Below are positions 34,738-43,645 of a stretch of DNA of 64,000 bases, in pieces (the first letter of the stretch is position 1; each line of letters begins with the position of its first letter). The stretch is from Alphaproteobacteria bacterium. GTDB taxonomy: Bacteria > Myxococcota_A > UBA796 > GCA-2862545. A program made the position numbers and the translations under genes. The notes under the pieces are model-generated. The model saw only the letters and a program-made list of their open reading frames with translations. It made no database searches and was not told where the DNA came from. Location: contig JACKER010000024.1 of assembly GCA_020632925.1 (NCBI GenBank), positions 1 through 64,000 of the forward strand, read 5' to 3'.

Positions 34738-35124
34738 GGAGCCTGTGGCGCGTAGGCCGCTCCGCGGCCTCACGCACAGGCTCCTCCCAGCTCGCGCAGC
34801 GAGCGGTGCCCGTGCCCGTGCCCGTGCCCGTTCGGTCCCGATGGAAATCCAGGGCGGGAGATGGATCCCGCTCACGGCGGGACGGATGGCGGTGCTGCTC
34901 GGGAGGGCCACATGGGCGTCAGGCGGGCGCGGTTCGACTTCGAGCGGGTGGATGTGTTCGGCGTGGCATTGGACGCGGTCGCGATCCTGGATGAGTTGGC
35001 GGAGGAGCTGCCGGATGGGCGGGCATACAGTCAGTGAGCTGAGCCAGCTGGCAGCGCCCCGAACGGCAAGGGGCAGGGGCACGGGCACGGGCACCGCTCG
35101 CAGCGCGAGCTGGGAGGAACCTGT
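34738..35124. mobile_element. Small inverted-repeat element with GTGCCC tandem repeats and an internal four-helix-bundle ORF
   Basis: Arms 34776-34829 and 35071-35124 are 54-bp inverted repeats with few mismatches. Each contains TCCTCCCAGCTCGCG, GCGAGCGG and tandem GTGCCC hexamers (four copies left, 34806-34829; three exact plus one variant right). A separate 20-bp hairpin (34738-34783, loop TCC) abuts the left arm. The inside carries one short ORF for a truncated four-helix-bundle protein. Such proteins (S23/IVS, Avd-like) are known inside rRNA intervening sequences and diversity-generating retroelements. It fills the whole gap between the genes at 34691 and 35131. Mobility is inferred, not shown. 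Confidence 0.6.
34912..35037 (+). CDS. Truncated four-helix-bundle (S23/Avd-like) mini-protein
   Basis: 41 residues: MGVRRARFDFERVDVFGVAL is followed by a helix (ILDELAEELPDGRAY) and a stop after SQ. The FDFERVDV and ELPDGRAY pattern is that of the first helix of the four-helix-bundle protein family (usually 115-130 residues). The later helices, including the usual RAxxSIxxNIAEG motif, are missing. A GGGAGGG site sits five bases before the ATG, so it may still be translated. It could be a decayed copy or a minimal element-specific form. Confidence 0.6.
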   Translation: MGVRRARFDFERVDVFGVALDAVAILDELAEELPDGRAYSQ

Positions 35125-35130
35125 GGGCTC

Positions 35131-36363
35131 CTAGCGGTGCGCGAGCAGCCAGGTGGTGACGGCGTCCAGCGCGGCCGGGTCCATCGTCGTCTCGATGCGG
35201 GCGTACTCGTCGACGTTGCCGGTGGTCGCGGGCTGCAGGAGGTGGTTGAGGCCCGGGAGCACGGTCACCGTCGCGTCCGCGTTGCCCGCGAGCGCCTGCT
35301 TCATCGGCCCCACGTTCTGCTCGGCCACCACCTGCAGGTCGAGCGCGCCCTGGACCGCGAGCACCGGGCAGCGCACCGCCCTCAGCGCGGGCACCGGGTC
35401 GTAGGCGAGGAACCACGCCATCCACGGTGCGCCGAGCTCGCCCTCTCGGGCCGCGATGCGCCGCCGCCGCTCCTTGTCCAGGCGGTCCAGCTCGGCCCCC
35501 GTGACCCCCATGGCCTCCTCGATCCGACGTCCCTGTACGGCGAGCAGCTCGGCGCCCGTCACCGCTGGCCCCGCCAGCAGCACGAGGTGGTGCACGAGCT
35601 CGGGGTGGTCGCGGGCGACCATCGGGCCGACGAGTCCGCCCTCGCTGTGCCCGATCAGCCCGACGTGATCGATGTCGTCGCGAGCGTCGAGGAAGCGGAG
35701 CGCGCCCGTCGCGTCGCTCGCGAAGCCCTCGGTCGTCGTCCCCGCGAAGGTCCCCGTGGAACCGCCCACCCCGCGGTCGTCGTACCGGAGGACGGCGATG
35801 CCCGAGCGCGTCAGGTGGTCGGCGAGCACGGCGAAGGGCCGGTGGCCGAACAGCGCCTCGTCGCGATCCTGGGGCCCCGAGCCGCTCACCAGCGCCACCG
35901 CCGGGAACGGGCCGTCCCCCGCGGGCAGCGTCAGCGTCCCCGCGAGCGTGACGTCGGCGGTCTCGGACGGGAACGTCACCGCCACCTCCCGGTAGGGGAA
36001 CTGGGGCTTCGGGTCCTGCGGGCGCGCGTTCTCGCGGACGGCGTCCACCCGGTGCAGCACCAACGGGAAGCCCTGCCCCTGGGTCCAGGTGCCGTCGATC
36101 GTGTCGCCGTCCCGCTTGCCGACGTAGCGGCCGTGCACCGAGGCGACCTCGACGGTGAGCCGCTCGCCGTCCACCACCACCGACGACACCGGGATCGCCA
36201 TCGCGCCCTGGTCGGGGCTCTGCATCGTCGCCGTCCACCCGCTGCCGGTGTCGGCGATCGTGAACCCCACGCGCAGCTTCGCAGCCCCCGCGGCGAGCTC
36301 GCCCTCCCAGGCGCCGCTCCAGCCCTCGGCCGCGAGCGCCAACCCCACGCACCACGTGATCAC
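35131..36363 (-). CDS. Secreted alpha/beta-hydrolase (S9/dienelactone-hydrolase-like)
   Basis: 410 residues from a GTG at 36363 with GGAGGGG upstream and a GTGA overlap with the SDR gene. Signal: VITWCVGLALAAEG. Residues 15-120 form a lipocalin-like beta domain; residues 125-410 an alpha/beta-hydrolase with the oxyanion loop SGSGPQDRD, nucleophile GHSEGG near residue 250, Asp in VLAVQGALDLQVV and His in LPGLNHLLQP. Esterase or peptidase acting in the periplasm; substrate unknown. Confidence 0.86.
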   Translation of the reverse strand: MITWCVGLALAAEGWSGAWEGELAAGAAKLRVGFTIADTGSGWTATMQSPDQGAMAIPVSSVVVDGERLTVEVASVHGRYVGKRDGDTIDGTWTQGQGFPLVLHRVDAVRENARPQDPKPQFPYREVAVTFPSETADVTLAGTLTLPAGDGPFPAVALVSGSGPQDRDEALFGHRPFAVLADHLTRSGIAVLRYDDRGVGGSTGTFAGTTTEGFASDATGALRFLDARDDIDHVGLIGHSEGGLVGPMVARDHPELVHHLVLLAGPAVTGAELLAVQGRRIEEAMGVTGAELDRLDKERRRRIAAREGELGAPWMAWFLAYDPVPALRAVRCPVLAVQGALDLQVVAEQNVGPMKQALAGNADATVTVLPGLNHLLQPATTGNVDEYARIETTMDPAALDAVTTWLLAHR

Positions 36364-37247
36364 GTCCCCTCCAGCCAGCGTTCCGTGTGTTCCCAGAGCC
36401 GGGCGGCGACCGCCGGGTCCATCGCACCCGGAGCGGCCCGACCCTCCCGCAGGTCCGCGTACCAGCGCCCGCCGATCCCCTCGAGCTCGGGCGCGGTCGC
36501 GAGGTGCGCGGAGGTCGCGGCGGCCTGCTCGGGCGTGGGCGCGAACGGCCGCGCGAGCCCCATCACCACCCGCAACACCCAGGAGTCGCGCTCGATCCCC
36601 GTGGACACGAGGTCGCCGGGGTGCAACGCGTTCGCGACCACGCCCTCGTGCCCGTGGCGGTCGGTCAGCGCGCGCGCCAGCAGCACGACGCAGCGCTTGG
36701 CCTCGCCGTACGCCCGGACCTCGCTGTACCCCCGCTCGTCGACGGGCAGCGCGTCGACGTCCAGGGTCGTCGGCCAGCGGTGGTTCTGGGAGGACACGAG
36801 CACCACCCGCGAGGGGGCCGCCGCGCGCAGGCGGTCGAGCAGCCCCACGATCAGCCGCGCGTGCCCGAGGTAGCAGACGGCGAAGGTGCGCTCGAAGCCG
36901 TCGACGGTGCGCCGGTACGGGCCGCCGTAGACCCCGGCGTTGCACACCAGCACGTCCAGCCGCTCCTCCGGGAGCCCGTCCGCCGCCCGCCCCACCGCGC
37001 GCAGGTCCCCGAGGTCGAACGCGACGCTGCGCACCTCGGCGCCCGGGACCTCCGTGCGGATCCGCTCCGCCGCTCGCTCGCCGCTCGCCACATCCAGGCA
37101 CCCGATCCACACCCGCGCGCCCGTCCGCGCCAGCGCCCGCGCCGTAGGCAGGCCGATCCCGCCGTCGCCGCCGGTCACCAGCGCCACCTTCCCGCGCAGG
37201 TCGCGGCCCGCCACCACCTCGTCCGCCGTCGGTCGCGCCCGTCCCAC
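36360..37247 (-). CDS. Short-chain dehydrogenase/reductase
   Basis: 295 residues from a GTG at 37247. It has the SDR cofactor loop VTGGDGGIGLPTARAL, CNAGVYGG, a Ser in VLVSSQNH and a catalytic YGEAK near residue 185. It is of the retinol-dehydrogenase-like subgroup, as is the SDR at 23306, and may be a distant paralogue. It is followed by the secreted hydrolase with a 4-nt overlap, and divergent from a TetR gene that is a likely regulator. Its promoter must lie in the cytochrome remnant just upstream. Confidence 0.85.
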   Translation of the reverse strand: MGRARPTADEVVAGRDLRGKVALVTGGDGGIGLPTARALARTGARVWIGCLDVASGERAAERIRTEVPGAEVRSVAFDLGDLRAVGRAADGLPEERLDVLVCNAGVYGGPYRRTVDGFERTFAVCYLGHARLIVGLLDRLRAAAPSRVVLVSSQNHRWPTTLDVDALPVDERGYSEVRAYGEAKRCVVLLARALTDRHGHEGVVANALHPGDLVSTGIERDSWVLRVVMGLARPFAPTPEQAAATSAHLATAPELEGIGGRWYADLREGRAAPGAMDPAVAARLWEHTERWLEGT

Positions 37248-37261
37248 GCGCCCATCGTCGC

Positions 37262-37381
37262 TCAGTCGAAGCGGCGGACCCACGCCTCGGGGTCGAAGTC
37301 CACGGGCTCGAGGCTGCGCAGGTAGGCCGCGATGGCCGCCCGGTCCTCGTCGGCGAAGAACCGGTAGCTGTCCGCTAGGGA
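37262..37381 (-). pseudogene. C-terminal remnant of a c-type cytochrome gene
   Basis: About 39 codons stay open to a stop and read SYRFFADEDRAAIAAYLRSL followed by EPV, the typical last helix of small c-type cytochromes (DEDLxAIxAYLRSLxPV). No start codon, signal or heme motif remains; the frame runs into the start of the tetR gene on the other strand. It lies directly upstream of the SDR gene, so a cytochrome once headed that operon and was cut, perhaps when the tetR gene arrived. Confidence 0.5.
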
Positions 37382-37387
37382 GGAGGG

Positions 37388-37954
37388 ATGGGACGACCCC
37401 GGGGCGCGGCGCTGACGGCGGAGCAGGTGGTGGCGGCGGGGCTCGCGGTCGTCGCGGAGCAAGGCGAGGACGCGCTCGGGACGGCGTCGGTCGCGCGGGC
37501 GCTGGGCATCCGGCCACCGTCGGTCTACCACCACTTCGCCGGCAACGACGCCCTGCGGCACGCGGTCGCGGTGGAGGGCTGGAAGGCGCTGGTCGCGTCG
37601 CTGCCTGCGCCCGGCGACGATCCGGCGGACGCGCTGCGGGGCTTCGCCCGTGCCTACCGCGCCTTCGCGCTCGCGAACCCTGCGCTGTACCGCCTGATGA
37701 CGCGGGTGCCCTTCGACCCGACCGATCCCGCCCTGCTCGAGGTCACCGCACGCGGGTTCGCGGCCCTCCAGCGCCTGGGCATCCCCCCGGACCAGGCGCT
37801 GCACGCGATCCGCGCGCTCCGGGCGGCCGTCCACGGCTTCGTCGACCTCGAGCTGTCGGGCCAGGTCCGGCTCGGCGTGCCCGCGGACGACAGCTTCGAG
37901 TGGCTCGTGGAGCTGGGCGCACGGGGCCTGGCGGGCGGGTCTGACGGTCGCTGA
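37388..37954 (+). CDS. TetR-family transcriptional regulator
   Basis: 188 residues. The N-terminal helix-turn-helix (GTASVARALGIRPPSVYHHFAGNDAL) is typical of TetR, and the C-terminal part (FARAYRAFALANPALYRLMTR, ALRAAVHGFVDLE) matches the WHG-type ligand domain. GGAGG lies just before the ATG. Divergent from the SDR/hydrolase operon, which is the most likely target. No clear palindrome was seen in the short gap. Confidence 0.9.
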   Translation: MGRPRGAALTAEQVVAAGLAVVAEQGEDALGTASVARALGIRPPSVYHHFAGNDALRHAVAVEGWKALVASLPAPGDDPADALRGFARAYRAFALANPALYRLMTRVPFDPTDPALLEVTARGFAALQRLGIPPDQALHAIRALRAAVHGFVDLELSGQVRLGVPADDSFEWLVELGARGLAGGSDGR

Positions 37955-38005
37955 CGCACGCTGACGGTACTGTGGCTCCGCAGGGAGTACGTTCGTTTCC
38001 GTCAG
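37941..38005. promoter_or_regulatory. 10-bp iterons upstream of the YHYH lipoprotein gene
   Basis: Three tandem units at an exact 10-bp period, CTGACGGTCG, CTGACGCACG and CTGACGGTAC (37941-37970), overlap the tetR stop codon. An inverted copy, CCGTCAG, lies at 37999-38005. This is the pattern of a multi-site operator on one face of the helix. The regulator is unknown. Confidence 0.45.
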
Positions 38006-38018
38006 CCCGGAGGAAAAC

Positions 38019-39053
38019 GTGACCCGTCTGTTCCCGCTCGCCGCCCTCGTCACCCTCGTCGCCTGTGCCGGCGATGCCAAGGACACCGACACCGACACCG
38101 ACGAGGCGGACGCCGACACCGATGCGGACAGCGACGCGGACGCCGACGCCGACAGCGATGCGGACACCGACAGCGACACGGACGCGGACACCGACGCGGA
38201 CACGGACACGTGCAGCGGCGACGACTCGCTCGAGCTCACCGACGTGGGCTGCTCGAACAACCCCACGATCGCGAACGACACGACGTTGTCGGTGGCCGGG
38301 GGCAAGCTCGTGGTCACCACCAACGGCGTTCCCAACCACACCTACACCGCTCGGACGTTCCCGGTGACCGACGACACGCGGGTCTACGAGATGCCGCTCA
38401 CGCCGAGCATCGCGCCCTCCACGACCTCCATCCTGCGCGTGGAGGGTTTCCCGGCCTACGCCTTCGGTGTCGGCGTCAACGGCGTCAAGCTCGACCCGGC
38501 GCCCGCCGAGCCGTTCATCTTCGAGGACACGGTCACCGGCGAGTACAACTGGGACTGGGTCTTCGAGCCGACGAACAACCTGCAGACGGTCGCGCTCGAC
38601 TGCAACACGGCGCACGTGCAGCCCGACGGGACGTACCACTACCACGGCGATCTCGTCGGCCTGGCCGAGCTCCTGTCGCCCGGCATCAGCAGCGGCACCG
38701 TCCCCGCCGAGGCCGTCGTCGTGGGGTACGCGGCGGACGGGTTCCCGATCGTGTACCGCTACGGTCCGGACGGCACGGGCGCCATCGCGCTGCTCGAGCC
38801 CGGCTACGAGCTGAAGGCCGGCGATCGGCCCGGCGATGGCGTCTCCGAGCCCTGCGGGACGTACAACGGCAAGTACACCAACGACTACGAGTGGACCGAT
38901 GCGGGCGATCTGGACGCCTGCAACGGGGTCGAGCGCACGCTGACCGTCGGGCCCCGGTCCTACGACTACTTCTACGTCGTCACCGACAGTTTCCCGCAGA
39001 TCCCGCGCTGCTTCGTGGGGACGCCGGACGCGTCGTTCGAGATCGGCCCGTGA
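38019..39053 (+). CDS. YHYH-domain lipoprotein with Asp/Thr repeat linker
   Basis: 344 residues from a GTG with GGAGG six bases before. The signal VTRLFPLAALVTLVACAG has lipobox LVAC. Residues 20-65 are Asp alternating with Thr, Ala and Ser (DTDTDADSDAD type), encoded by near-exact short DNA repeats. The rest is a YHYH-family domain with the diagnostic GTYHYHGD, plus FPIVYRYG and CGTYNGKYTNDYEWT. Function of the family is unknown. Attached to the outer membrane or cell surface. Confidence 0.87.
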   Translation: MTRLFPLAALVTLVACAGDAKDTDTDTDEADADTDADSDADADADSDADTDSDTDADTDADTDTCSGDDSLELTDVGCSNNPTIANDTTLSVAGGKLVVTTNGVPNHTYTARTFPVTDDTRVYEMPLTPSIAPSTTSILRVEGFPAYAFGVGVNGVKLDPAPAEPFIFEDTVTGEYNWDWVFEPTNNLQTVALDCNTAHVQPDGTYHYHGDLVGLAELLSPGISSGTVPAEAVVVGYAADGFPIVYRYGPDGTGAIALLEPGYELKAGDRPGDGVSEPCGTYNGKYTNDYEWTDAGDLDACNGVERTLTVGPRSYDYFYVVTDSFPQIPRCFVGTPDASFEIGP

Positions 39054-39613
39054 TCGCGCTCGTCGCCTCGCTGGCGCACGCTCACGGCGGGCCCGAGCAG
39101 CGGATCGCGGTGACCGTGGTCGACGGGGGCCTGCGCACCAAGGTGACCGCGCCCATCGCCATGTTCCCCGGCGCCGACGCCGACGGCGACGGTCGGGTGA
39201 GCGCGGAGGAGGCGAGGGCCGCCGCGACCGCCATCCAGGATCGTGCGGCCGGTGATCTGGACGTGATCGACGAGCACGGGCGGTCGGCCTACCGCGTGCC
39301 GGTCGATGTCGCGCCGGTCGACGGCGGCCGGGCGCTGCGCATCCACGCGACCTGGACCTTCGGGCACCCGAACGGCGCGGCCTTCGTGGTCTACCGGCCC
39401 ATCGACGAGCACGGCGCCACGCTGTTCGTGAGGCACGGCCAGGAGGTGGAGGAGCGTCCGCTGGGCCTCGACGACGCCGACCGTCCCCAGCGCGTCGACG
39501 GCGCGGCCGAGCTCGTACGCGACGCCGCCGCAGGCATCGGCTGGCCCCACCTGCTTGGCGCGCTCGGGCTGTTCGTGCTGCAGCTCGTGACCCGCCGCTC
39601 CACGAGGCGCTGA
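39050..39613 (+). CDS. Exported EF-hand protein with C-terminal anchor
   Basis: 187 residues. The GTG start lies inside the YHYH-gene stop (GTGA). It has a minimal signal (VIALVASLAHAHGG), one EF-hand-like loop (DADGDGRVSAEE) and a C-terminal hydrophobic segment (LLGALGLFVLQLV) followed by RRSTRR, so it is probably held in the membrane from the periplasmic side. His-rich start after cleavage may bind metal. Probably works with the YHYH lipoprotein. Confidence 0.72.
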   Translation: MIALVASLAHAHGGPEQRIAVTVVDGGLRTKVTAPIAMFPGADADGDGRVSAEEARAAATAIQDRAAGDLDVIDEHGRSAYRVPVDVAPVDGGRALRIHATWTFGHPNGAAFVVYRPIDEHGATLFVRHGQEVEERPLGLDDADRPQRVDGAAELVRDAAAGIGWPHLLGALGLFVLQLVTRRSTRR

Positions 39614-39615
39614 CG

Positions 39616-42075
39616 CTATCGTGTGGCGCCGAGGTAGTTCGCGAGCCGCAGCAGGTCCGCGAACACGCCGGCCGCGGTGACCTCCGGCCCGGCGCCCGGC
39701 CCCTGCACCACCAGCGGGTTGTCGTGGTACCGGCGGGTCGTGAACTGCACGATGTTGTCGGTGAGCCGGATCCGCGCGAACGCGTGATCGGCGGGCAGGT
39801 GACGCAGACCGACCGCGGCCCCCGACCGGTCCACCCGGCCCACGAAGCGCAGGACGGCGCCCTCGGCCGCCGCGGACGCGCGGAGGTGCTCCAGCGCGTC
39901 GTCCATCTCCGCGAGGCGCGCCAGGAACTCGTCCACGCCGACGTCGAGCAGGGCCGCGGGCGTGAGCCCCTCGACGGCCACCTCGGACAGCTCCAGCTCG
40001 AAGCCCGCCTCGCGCGCCAGGATCACCAGCTTGCGGGCCACGTCCATGCCCGACAGGTCGTCGCGCGGGTCGGGCTCGGTGTACCCCAGGGTGCGGGCCT
40101 CCTCGACGAGCGCCGAGAACGGGCGGGTCCCGTCGAAGGCGTTGAACAGGTACGACAGCGTCCCCGACAGGATCCCCTCGACGCGCTCCACTTCGTCGCC
40201 GGTCTGCACCAGGTCTCGCACGGTGTGCAGCACCGGGAGCCCGGCCCCCACGGTCGTCTCGTACAGGTAGTGGGCCTGTCGCGCCGCCCGGAGCGTGCGG
40301 TACGCGTCCATCGACGCCGTGTTGGCGCGCTTGTTCGGGGTCACCACGTGGATGCCGCGCTGCAGCCAGCCCGCGTAGCGCGCCGCCACCGCCCCCGACG
40401 CCGTGCAGTCCACGAGGACCGCGTGCGGCAGGTGGTCGGCGTTCACGTGGTCCACCAGCCGGTCGAGGTCGAGCGGCTCGCCACGGGTCGCGAGCGCCTC
40501 GCGCCAGCCGGCGAGGTCCAGCCCGCGGTCGTCGAGCACCATCCTCGACGAGCTCGCGATCGCCCGCACCCGCAGATCGAGATGGAACGCGCGCCTCAGC
40601 GCCTCCGCCTGCTGCGCGAACTGCTCGAGCAACGTGGCGCCGACGTTGCCCGCGCCCACGAGCCCGATGGACAGCGTCTGGCGCGAGAGGAAGAAGCCGG
40701 CGTGGACGGCGCGCAGCGCCCGCCGGTGGTCCGCGCCGTCGACCACCACGCTGATGTTGCGCTCCGAGGAGCCCTGGGCGATGGCGCGCACGTTGACCCG
40801 GGCGTCGCCGAGCGCCGCGAAGAACCGCGCCGCCACGCCGACCTGCCCCGCCATGTCGTCGCCGACCGCCGCCAGGATGCAGCACCCCGGCACGACCTCC
40901 AGCGTCTGCAGCTGCCCCTGGTGCCGCTCGGCGAAGAACGCCCGCTCGATGGCGTCCCGAGCGTGCTCGGCGTCCCGGTCGGGCACCACGAAGCAGATCG
41001 AGTGCTCGGACGAGCCCTGCGAGATCATGACCACGGACACGCCGGCCTGCTCGAGCGCGCCGAACAGCCGCTGGGCGATGCCGGGCACGCCGATCATGTC
41101 GGTGCCCTCGAGGTTGACCAGCGACATCCCCGCGATGGTGGCGAAGCCCTTGACCGCGAAGCCGCCCTCGCTCGTCGGGCCGATCACCGTCCCCGGGTCC
41201 TCCGGGCGGAACGTGTTCTTGATGCGGATCTCGGCCCCGGCCTGCACCGCGGGCGCGATCGTGGACGGGTGGAGGACCTTCGCGCCGAAGTAGGCGAGCT
41301 CCATGGCCTCCTGGTAGGACACGCTCTGCAGCACCACCGCCTCGGGCACCACCCGCGGATCGGCCGAGAGCACGCCGCTCACGTCGGTCCAGATGACGAG
41401 CTCGCGGCTCCCCAGCAGGTTCGTGAAGATGGCTCCGCTGTAGTCGCTGCCGTTGCGTCCGAGCGTGGTCGGGACGCCGCGCTCGTCGGACGCGACGAAC
41501 CCGGTGATCACGAGGACGTCGACCTCGTCAGGGACGTCGGCGAGCCACCGCTGGAGCCGCTGGCGCGACAGGTCCAGGCGCAGCTGCGGGGTCCGGTCCG
41601 GGATCGGGCGCACCACGAGCACCGCGCGGGCGTCGAGCCACCGCGCCGAGCGGCCGGTCGCCTCGAGCAGCGCGTGCAGCGTGCGCGCGCTCCACAGCTC
41701 GCCGTACCCGGCGATCAGGTCGGTGGCCTCGCGGGAGGCGGTGCCGAGCAGGCTCGCGGCGCGGAGCACGTCCCGGATGTCGCGCAGATCGGCGTCGAAC
41801 GCGTCGCGCAGGGCGTCGCCGGCCGGCCCCAGGTCGAGTGCGTCCACCGCCTCGACCAGGCGGGCGCGGATCGCGTCCAGGCCTGGCTCCTCGTGGCGTA
41901 CGGCGGCGTCGGCGAGCCCGAGCAGCCGGTCCGTCATCCCACCCATCGCCGAGACCACGACCGCCTGGCGCTCCTGGCCGGCGCGCGCTGCGAGCAAGCC
42001 CGCGGCCCCGCGGTACCGCTCGGCGCTGGCGAGGCTGGTCCCGCCGAACTTGTGAACCACCCAGGGTGCGTGCAT
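39616..42075 (-). CDS. thrA: Bifunctional aspartate kinase / homoserine dehydrogenase I
   Basis: 819 residues, the usual length. The N-terminal aspartokinase starts at HKFGGTSLA and includes TLGRNGSDYSGAI; two ACT domains follow (SMVNLEGTDMIG-like SLVNLEGTDMIG, and GQVGVAARFFAALGD); the homoserine dehydrogenase begins near residue 465 with IGLVGAGNVGATLL and includes VTPNKRANT and GILSGTLSYLFN. It catalyses the first and third steps from aspartate to threonine/methionine and is feedback-inhibited through the ACT domains. It follows the M81 peptidase gene by 43 bases. Confidence 0.97.
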   Translation of the reverse strand: MHAPWVVHKFGGTSLASAERYRGAAGLLAARAGQERQAVVVSAMGGMTDRLLGLADAAVRHEEPGLDAIRARLVEAVDALDLGPAGDALRDAFDADLRDIRDVLRAASLLGTASREATDLIAGYGELWSARTLHALLEATGRSARWLDARAVLVVRPIPDRTPQLRLDLSRQRLQRWLADVPDEVDVLVITGFVASDERGVPTTLGRNGSDYSGAIFTNLLGSRELVIWTDVSGVLSADPRVVPEAVVLQSVSYQEAMELAYFGAKVLHPSTIAPAVQAGAEIRIKNTFRPEDPGTVIGPTSEGGFAVKGFATIAGMSLVNLEGTDMIGVPGIAQRLFGALEQAGVSVVMISQGSSEHSICFVVPDRDAEHARDAIERAFFAERHQGQLQTLEVVPGCCILAAVGDDMAGQVGVAARFFAALGDARVNVRAIAQGSSERNISVVVDGADHRRALRAVHAGFFLSRQTLSIGLVGAGNVGATLLEQFAQQAEALRRAFHLDLRVRAIASSSRMVLDDRGLDLAGWREALATRGEPLDLDRLVDHVNADHLPHAVLVDCTASGAVAARYAGWLQRGIHVVTPNKRANTASMDAYRTLRAARQAHYLYETTVGAGLPVLHTVRDLVQTGDEVERVEGILSGTLSYLFNAFDGTRPFSALVEEARTLGYTEPDPRDDLSGMDVARKLVILAREAGFELELSEVAVEGLTPAALLDVGVDEFLARLAEMDDALEHLRASAAAEGAVLRFVGRVDRSGAAVGLRHLPADHAFARIRLTDNIVQFTTRRYHDNPLVVQGPGAGPEVTAAGVFADLLRLANYLGATR

Positions 42076-42118
42076 CCGGTCTCCCCGCTCGGGCTATCCG
42101 GTCCGCGCCCCCCTCGCG

Positions 42119-43645
42119 TCAGATCCGCGCCGCTCGCCGCTCGGCGTCGCGCGGCCGCCAGTCGAGCAGGGGCTGCTGCGGGTGGATCGGGCCGTCGAAG
42201 GTCTGGCGGAGGAAGTAGTCCAGATCGGTGATGCCCTGCGTGCGGACGTACAGGCTCATCCGGTTCCACCGCAGGTAGTACAGCCGGAACGGGAACAGCG
42301 ACTTGACCACGACGATGTCGGCCTTCCACAGGTCGAGGCCGAGATCGGTGAAGAAGTCCGGCTTGTGCGTCAGCGGCGGCTCCTCGGTGAGCACGATGCT
42401 GGCGTTGCCGACCTCGAACACGATCATGCGCCCGAGGGCCGTGTGCCGGTGGCGGCGGGTGACCTTGCCGCGGACGGGCAGGGCGGGGCAGTTCTCGGGG
42501 TCGAGCTTGCCGCCGAGCACCACGTCCACCTCCTGGTCGTAGGGGTGGTCCCACAGCTGGTCCACGACCGCGCCGTCGCGCAGCGGGCAGTAGACGACCA
42601 GATCGGGGGCGTCCCGCAGCAGGATGCCGAGCAGGCGCGTGTTCTCGCCGGTGCTCCCACAGCCCACGATGTCCGAGGCGTCGCACATGCAGGCGGTGCC
42701 CAGGCGACGCCGCAGCCGCGAGCCGCGCACCTTCGCGATGGCCTCGGCGGGGGAGGGGAAGGCGGGCGGCGGCACGTCGCGCACGGTCCACGCGAGATCC
42801 GAGAGCTCGTCGACCTTGCGCTCGGCCAGCGGCTGATCGCCGTCGGTGATCACGACCGTCGCCCAGCCCATGTGCTGCGTGTCGTTCCACAGGTGGCACA
42901 TGAACAACGAGGCATCGAGCACGCCCGGCTCGCGCTCGACCCGGTTCATCCAGCGGAACACGGGCCGCATCGTGGGGAACAGGTCGATCGTCGTGCCGCC
43001 CATGCCGGCCATCGGCAGCGTGCGCCACGCCATCTTCGGGCGGATCTCGCCGAGGACCGTGCGCACCAGCAGGCGCCCCGCGCGGGACCCCGTCGTGAGG
43101 TGGTCGCGGTGCGGGTTGGTGCGGTACGCGACCGCCGCGTCCACGAGCGCCATCTTGGCTGGCGTCATCTGGCCGTGCAGGTCGTACGAGACCACGAAGG
43201 GGACGTGGGGCCCGATGCGGTCGCGGATCGCGGCGAGGACGGTGGCCTCGGGGTCCGGCACGCCGTCGCAGCCGAGCGCGCCGTGCAGCGCGAGGTACAC
43301 CCCGTCCACCGGGCCGGCGGCCGCCAGCGACGCGAGCATCCGGTCGATGAGCTCGTGCAGCGCGTCGACGGTGAGCGGTCCGCCCGGGATCGCCCACGCC
43401 GACAGCAGCGGGACCGCCTCGACGCGCCCCCGACCCACCTCCTCGACCGCGCGCACGAAGCCGGAGAGCTCGGCGTCGTCGAGCCACTTCTCGACCTCGG
43501 TGCCGCCGCGGGAGCAGCGGGCGAGCAGCTCCGGGCCCTGGATGAGGTGCGTCTTGCGGAAGTCGTCCACCGTGCTGCGGACGGGCGAGAAGGAGTTGGA
43601 CTCCTGGTTGATGCGCCCGAAGGCGACGCGCTTGCGGCCGGTCAC
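42119..43645 (-). CDS. M81-family (microcystinase MlrC-like) metallopeptidase
   Basis: 508 residues from a GTG at 43645 inside the upstream stop (GTGA). It shows the M81 patterns FGRINQESNSFSP near the N-terminus (zinc-binding HETNTF in many members is here QESNSF), VYLALHGALG, SYDLHGQ and YRTNPHRD. MlrC cleaves linearised microcystin; most relatives act on unknown small peptides or amides. Note the His-to-Gln change in the first motif. It is coupled to the PLP decarboxylase, suggesting a shared substrate path. Confidence 0.83.
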   Translation of the reverse strand: MTGRKRVAFGRINQESNSFSPVRSTVDDFRKTHLIQGPELLARCSRGGTEVEKWLDDAELSGFVRAVEEVGRGRVEAVPLLSAWAIPGGPLTVDALHELIDRMLASLAAAGPVDGVYLALHGALGCDGVPDPEATVLAAIRDRIGPHVPFVVSYDLHGQMTPAKMALVDAAVAYRTNPHRDHLTTGSRAGRLLVRTVLGEIRPKMAWRTLPMAGMGGTTIDLFPTMRPVFRWMNRVEREPGVLDASLFMCHLWNDTQHMGWATVVITDGDQPLAERKVDELSDLAWTVRDVPPPAFPSPAEAIAKVRGSRLRRRLGTACMCDASDIVGCGSTGENTRLLGILLRDAPDLVVYCPLRDGAVVDQLWDHPYDQEVDVVLGGKLDPENCPALPVRGKVTRRHRHTALGRMIVFEVGNASIVLTEEPPLTHKPDFFTDLGLDLWKADIVVVKSLFPFRLYYLRWNRMSLYVRTQGITDLDYFLRQTFDGPIHPQQPLLDWRPRDAERRAARI

